The notes under the pieces: generated by a model | Told to the model about the DNA's origin: nothing | Database searches by the model: none | The model's input: the letters and a program-made list of their open reading frames with translations, nothing else | Origin: a virus | IMG/VR virus record: IMGVR_UViG_3300045741_000515 | Span: 1-23,326 of that record | Reading direction: 5' to 3' (one strand) | Length of the DNA: 23,326 nucleotides | Made by a program: the position numbers and the translations under genes | Shown here: piece by piece, positions 20,445 to 23,326 of the stretch | Layout: each line of letters starts with the position of its first letter | Position numbering within the stretch: position 1 is the stretch's first letter

Positions 20445-21400
20445 TGGACTGGTCCAACGAAGAGTACGTCCGTCTCTACACACGAGAGACAGCCGACGAC
20501 CTGGACCTCTCATGGGAGGCTATCGCGCTATGGCGAGCGATGCTGTGCAAGTTCGATCGGGCCGGCGTTATCCAGGCGAAAAACGGCTGGCGCAGTGTAG
20601 CCGCGCTTACTAGGATTCCACTTGAAGTAGTCGAGCGGGCGGGGGCAGAACTCATCCTCGATGGCAGGGTGAGGGTAGCTCACGGTGGCTTCCTCGCGCC
20701 AAACTTCACGGAGGCACAGACGGCGTCCAAAAGTGACAAGGCGCGTCAAAAAGAGTCGCGAGATCGTAGGCGAGCTAACTATACGGTCACAAAACGTGAC
20801 GTTCTGTCACAAAACGTGACCGAAAGTCACGACGCGTCACACGCTGTCACGTTTGGTCACGCGCTGTCACAAAATGTCACTCTTACCTCTGCTCTGCCTC
20901 CCGTTGCTCCCGTTGCTTTATCTCTCCCTGTCACAAAACGTGACACCACGCCCCTGTCGCAAGACGCGACAGGGGAGACGGGCAGCCCCCTTGGCTTGGT
21001 TTCGGTTCCAGACCATCCGGCGGCGCTCGCAAACCAACCCAAGTCCAGACCCAAGCCTAAGTCGTTCGCTTCACCTGAAGCCATTGCAGCCGCGACCCGA
21101 TTGCTGACCCGCGTCATCGCCAACAACCCGAGCAGCACGCTTGCGAAGGCGCCTGAAGCCAAAAGGGAACAGACCGCTGTGCGATGGGCCAACGCCATGC
21201 GCTTGCTGCACGACGTGGACGGTCACAGCTGGGAGGAAATCGACAAGGTGATCGACTGGTCACAGCAAGAAGCCTTTTGGAAAACGACCATCCTGAGCGG
21301 CGACAATCTTCGAGAGAAATGGGATCGGCTGACAGCCAAGATCAACCACCCCATCAATCAAAAACCATCCGAACAGATCCGCAACCACAAGGTACTCTAG
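20444..21400 (+). CDS. Phage replication initiator / replisome organiser (318 aa)
   Basis: N-terminal winged-helix-like domain (about 1-85), a flexible linker (about 95-205) and a conserved helical C terminus (WANAMRLLHDVDGHSWEEID, then FWKTTILSGDNLREKWDRL) typical of phage replisome organisers. Such C-terminal domains are proposed to interact with the helicase or helicase loader, and the next gene is a DnaB. Residues about 115-146 are encoded by a phased GTCAC/GTGAC array (20786-20880), reminiscent of the lambda O gene carrying its own origin. Start at TAATG with the regulator stop. Confidence 0.8.
   Translation: MDWSNEEYVRLYTRETADDLDLSWEAIALWRAMLCKFDRAGVIQAKNGWRSVAALTRIPLEVVERAGAELILDGRVRVAHGGFLAPNFTEAQTASKSDKARQKESRDRRRANYTVTKRDVLSQNVTESHDASHAVTFGHALSQNVTLTSALPPVAPVALSLPVTKRDTTPLSQDATGETGSPLGLVSVPDHPAALANQPKSRPKPKSFASPEAIAAATRLLTRVIANNPSSTLAKAPEAKREQTAVRWANAMRLLHDVDGHSWEEIDKVIDWSQQEAFWKTTILSGDNLREKWDRLTAKINHPINQKPSEQIRNHKVL
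20786..20880. repeat. Phased GTCAC/GTGAC iteron array, candidate origin
   Basis: Ten half-sites begin at 20786, 20796, 20806, ... 20876, exactly every 10 bp (one helical turn). Orders: GTCAC, GTGAC, GTCAC, GTGAC, then six GTCAC. Pairs at 20786/20796 and 20806/20816 form palindromes with AAAAC spacers. A 10-bp period is not a multiple of the codon length, so the array is selected at DNA level even though it stays open in frame. Binding by the initiator itself is inference from the lambda O parallel. Confidence 0.8.
20930..20975. repeat. Palindrome GTCAC-N5-GTGAC and 10-bp perfect hairpin
   Basis: One more palindromic half-site pair (20930-20934 and 20940-20944) lies 54 bp after the array, across a pyrimidine-rich stretch (20881-20930). 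A perfect inverted repeat CCCCTGTCGC/GCGACAGGGG (20951-20960, 20966-20975) follows, with a 5-nt loop. This variant keeps the GTCGC/GCGAC half-sites 10 bp apart. It could be a single-strand primer-loading structure or a further binding site. Confidence 0.7.
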
Positions 21401-21402
21401 CC

Positions 21403-22740
21403 ATGGACGCACAACACGAACTCGAACAATCCGTCATCGGCGCGGTTTTGCTACGCGCCGACACTCTCGCGCTCTTGCCAACGCTCGAGACCGGCGACTT
21501 CCACGATCTCCGAGGGCGAGCAACCTGGGACGCGATACGCAAGCTCGAGTACGCCGGTCAGCCCATCGACGTCACGACCATCGGCGACGAGCTCGGCCGC
21601 GACGGCAAGTTAGACTCGGTTGGCTGGACGTATCTCAGCGGCTGCGCGGTTCACGTGCCGACGGTGGACAACGCAATCGAGTACGCAAAGCGACTGCGCG
21701 ACGCGAGCCTTCGTCGTCGGCTTTTGGAATCGCTCTCCGAGGTTCTGCAGGCCGCGAAAGACGGTCAACTCACCGGCGCAGAGCTGCTCTCGATGGCTGC
21801 CGAAAAGCTGTCCGTCCTCGACGCGGAACAACCCGAGGATGCGCTTAGCATCGGCGACGTTCTCCGACGGCGCATGAAGCAGCTCGAGCAAATCGCCCAA
21901 GACCGCGCGACTGGCGTGCGCTCACTGAGCGGTTTTCCAACCGGTATTGCGAGGCTCGACGAGAAAACAGGCGGATGGCAATCGGGGATCGTCTCGATTG
22001 TCGCAGCCAGGCCAGGCACCGGAAAGAGTTCCTGTCTGCTTGCCACCGCCGACGAATGCAGCAAGGCCGGGTTTGGTGTTCACCTGTTTTCCCTCGAAGA
22101 CACCGATAGCTCGTACGCCGACCGCGCGATGTCTCGCGACTCCGGCGTGCCAGCTGAAGTCATTCGCAATGCCGAGCTCAATCGCGAGCAGATGCTCAAG
22201 CTGCACTCAACGCTCAACGCACTCACCCGTCGACAAGGCTGGCTGTTCGATGGGCGCAGTGGCATTACCGCCGACGAAATAGTTCGCTCGGTTCGGCGCC
22301 ATCGCAAGACCAACGGCACGCGCGTGGTCATCGTCGACTACGTGCAACTCGTGAAGCGCCCGCCGCGAGCATCCGCGCATGAAGCGCTGAGCGAAATCGT
22401 CACGACGTTTGCCGACGCTGCTAAGCAGGACAACCTAGCTTACGTGGTCCTGAGTCAGCTCAACCGCGAGCTCGAGAAACGCGTCGACAAGCGTCCACAA
22501 CTCTCAGACCTACGCGAGAGCGGCTCGCTCGAGGAACGCGCCAAGTGCGTCGTCGGTTTGTATCGAGGCGCGCTTTACGACGACAAACCCAAGAGTGGGG
22601 TCGACTACGCACCAGACAGCCCGCCGCCGAGTCTCGAGGAATTTGAACGTCAGGTGCAACTGCTTGTGCTCAAGAACAGCAACGGCAGAACCGGTGTGAT
22701 TTACGCCAGCTGGTTCGGCCCCACGACGAGAATGGAGTGA
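21403..22740 (+). CDS. dnaB: DnaB-type replicative helicase (445 aa)
   Basis: N-terminal helical domain (LEQSVIGAVLLRADTLALL, GDFHDLRGRATWDAIRKL) and a RecA-like C-terminal domain. Walker A ARPGTGKSS at 202-210, Walker B VVIVDY (308-313), sensor VLSQLNRELEKRVDKRPQLSDLRESGSLEERA, and the arginine region near the end. Length and domain order fit a complete DnaB. It unwinds the fork 5' to 3' and would be recruited by the preceding initiator. Start at ATG 21403, 2 nt after the upstream stop. Confidence 0.9.
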   Translation: MDAQHELEQSVIGAVLLRADTLALLPTLETGDFHDLRGRATWDAIRKLEYAGQPIDVTTIGDELGRDGKLDSVGWTYLSGCAVHVPTVDNAIEYAKRLRDASLRRRLLESLSEVLQAAKDGQLTGAELLSMAAEKLSVLDAEQPEDALSIGDVLRRRMKQLEQIAQDRATGVRSLSGFPTGIARLDEKTGGWQSGIVSIVAARPGTGKSSCLLATADECSKAGFGVHLFSLEDTDSSYADRAMSRDSGVPAEVIRNAELNREQMLKLHSTLNALTRRQGWLFDGRSGITADEIVRSVRRHRKTNGTRVVIVDYVQLVKRPPRASAHEALSEIVTTFADAAKQDNLAYVVLSQLNRELEKRVDKRPQLSDLRESGSLEERAKCVVGLYRGALYDDKPKSGVDYAPDSPPPSLEEFERQVQLLVLKNSNGRTGVIYASWFGPTTRME

Positions 22741-22970
22741 TCGTGATCGATTTTGACCTAATAATGGGCTCTGCATGGGTTCTCGAGTGGTCTCCGACGC
22801 AAAAGTGCATCCACATCGACCAGCTCGGTCGCGTTCTCGCGACGAACCTGAAAACTTCGCTGCGCGGCGATGCACCTGGATATATCCCGCTCGGCATCTT
22901 CGCCTCGAGCGAGGAAGCTCACGACGCCGCAAGCAGTCTCGAGCCTGCCCTGCTGGAGGCAGCCAGGTGA
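22737..22970 (+). CDS. Small hypothetical protein (77 aa)
   Basis: GTG start in GTGA overlap with the helicase stop; a second GTG at 22743 is an alternative. Strand-rich first half (SAWVLEWSPTQKCIHIDQLGRVLA) and a C-terminal helix (SSEEAHDAASSLEPALLEAA). Function unknown. The stop overlaps the next GTG (GTGA). Confidence 0.6.
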   Translation: MIVIDFDLIMGSAWVLEWSPTQKCIHIDQLGRVLATNLKTSLRGDAPGYIPLGIFASSEEAHDAASSLEPALLEAAR

Positions 22971-23134
22971 CCACGGTCAAGGCCGGCGAATTCCCGCTGG
23001 CCGCGGACGGCCGTGAGGCTGACTCACCATCTGCCGGCGTGGTTCCGCGAAGTCCGGCGCTTTCTGCGAATCGATGGTTTGCTCTAGGACGAACGTTTGT
23101 TTTTCATGTCGCCAACCACGCGGAGTCGAATTGA
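22967..23134 (+). CDS. Small hypothetical protein (55 aa)
   Basis: GTG in GTGA overlap with the previous stop, beginning MTTVKAGEFPLAADGREADS and ending FVFHVANHAESN. It has low secondary-structure content and no clear homology from memory. Other frames in this stretch are also open, so the assignment rests on the overlap alone. It may be the last gene of the replication unit. Confidence 0.4.
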   Translation: MTTVKAGEFPLAADGREADSPSAGVVPRSPALSANRWFALGRTFVFHVANHAESN

Positions 23135-23326
23135 ATGCGCCTCTGGGCAAATGGCAGCGTCTCATGGGCATCCAGGCCATCCGGTGAAAGTCGGTCGGCT
23201 ATTCGACCTCAACTTTCGTACTACGCTAGGCGCCCTGCGTGGACTACGTGGTGGCTACGTAGTACCACGGCGTGCGTGGTAGTACCAAGCACCAAGACCG
23301 TTGATCTGACTTGGCTGGTAGGTCGG
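23135..23326. other. Right-edge non-coding region with inverted repeats
   Basis: No gene with a ribosome-binding site is visible; a 61-codon open frame (23097-23282) has a TTG start and no such signal. Inverted repeats lie at ACTACG(23243-23248)/CGTAGT(23258-23263) and TACCACG(23263-23269)/CGTGGTA(23275-23281), the latter with a 5-nt loop. GTAGTAC or its complement occurs three times (23218, 23259, 23279). This could be a promoter/operator region for a downstream gene; a T-run needed for an intrinsic terminator is absent. Confidence 0.4.

Noticed and set aside
23074-23282. Short frames at 23074-23187 and 23097-23282
   Set aside because: No Shine-Dalgarno, start codons inside each other's frames, and no recognisable protein pattern.
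1-23326. tRNA genes, CRISPR arrays, insertion sequences, integrase and attachment sites
   Set aside because: Nothing in the sequence shows a cloverleaf, spaced direct repeats of CRISPR type, transposase motifs or a recombinase; the phased GTCAC array has no spacers.

Overview
The window reads as part of a GC-rich bacteriophage or prophage-like genome. Genes are small and tightly packed, and most starts overlap the previous stop (ATGA, GTGA or TGATG). Recognisable functions are phage-typical: holin-like protein, overlapping spanin-like pair, lytic transglycosylase, YqaJ-type exonuclease with an annealing-protein-like partner, XRE regulator, replication initiator-like protein, DnaB-type helicase and C5-cytosine methyltransferase. 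A secreted lipoprotein with a DxDGDGxxDCxDxDC-type acidic repeat and a proprotein-convertase P-domain points to a myxobacterial (Deltaproteobacteria sensu lato) host; this is inference. No terminase, portal, tail, integrase, tRNA, rRNA or CRISPR is visible.

Layout. (1) 344-7004 (+): about twenty small, mostly unrecognised genes in overlapping chains, probably early/host-takeover genes, with the P-domain lipoprotein among them. Five unit heads carry a 16-nt hairpin directly in front of the Shine-Dalgarno. (2) 7047-8418 (+): lysis cassette (holin-like, inner and outer spanin-like) plus a J-domain protein. (3) 8450-11051 (+): membrane-anchored transglycosylase, three probable virion proteins and a small protein. 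(4) 11107-15146: AbrB/Doc toxin-antitoxin pair (+), a three-gene minus operon ending in a Cys-phosphatase, and a divergent 753-aa kinase-like protein (+). (5) 15112-17097: HNH endonuclease remnant (-), then small membrane protein, unknown, glycosyltransferase and nucleoside-deoxyribosyltransferase-like protein (+). (6) 20033-17078 (-): exonuclease, annealing protein, C5-methyltransferase. (7) 20178-23134 (+): XRE regulator, replication initiator, DnaB helicase and two small genes.

Three DNA/RNA-level signals stand out. A family of covarying hairpins abuts ribosome-binding sites in the small-gene region. A strictly 10-bp-phased array of GTCAC/GTGAC half-sites lies inside the initiator gene and looks like a lambda-type origin embedded in its own initiator. 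Several unit-head genes appear to be driven by promoters whose start point coincides with the start codon, implying leaderless mRNAs.

Working model (inference): the divergent 20034-20177 region separates recombination and replication transcription. The initiator would bind the array inside its gene and load the adjacent helicase. The YqaJ/annealing pair would support recombination. Lysis and virion modules would be expressed from their own late promoters. The region 11-15 kb adds signalling and toxin functions acting on the host.
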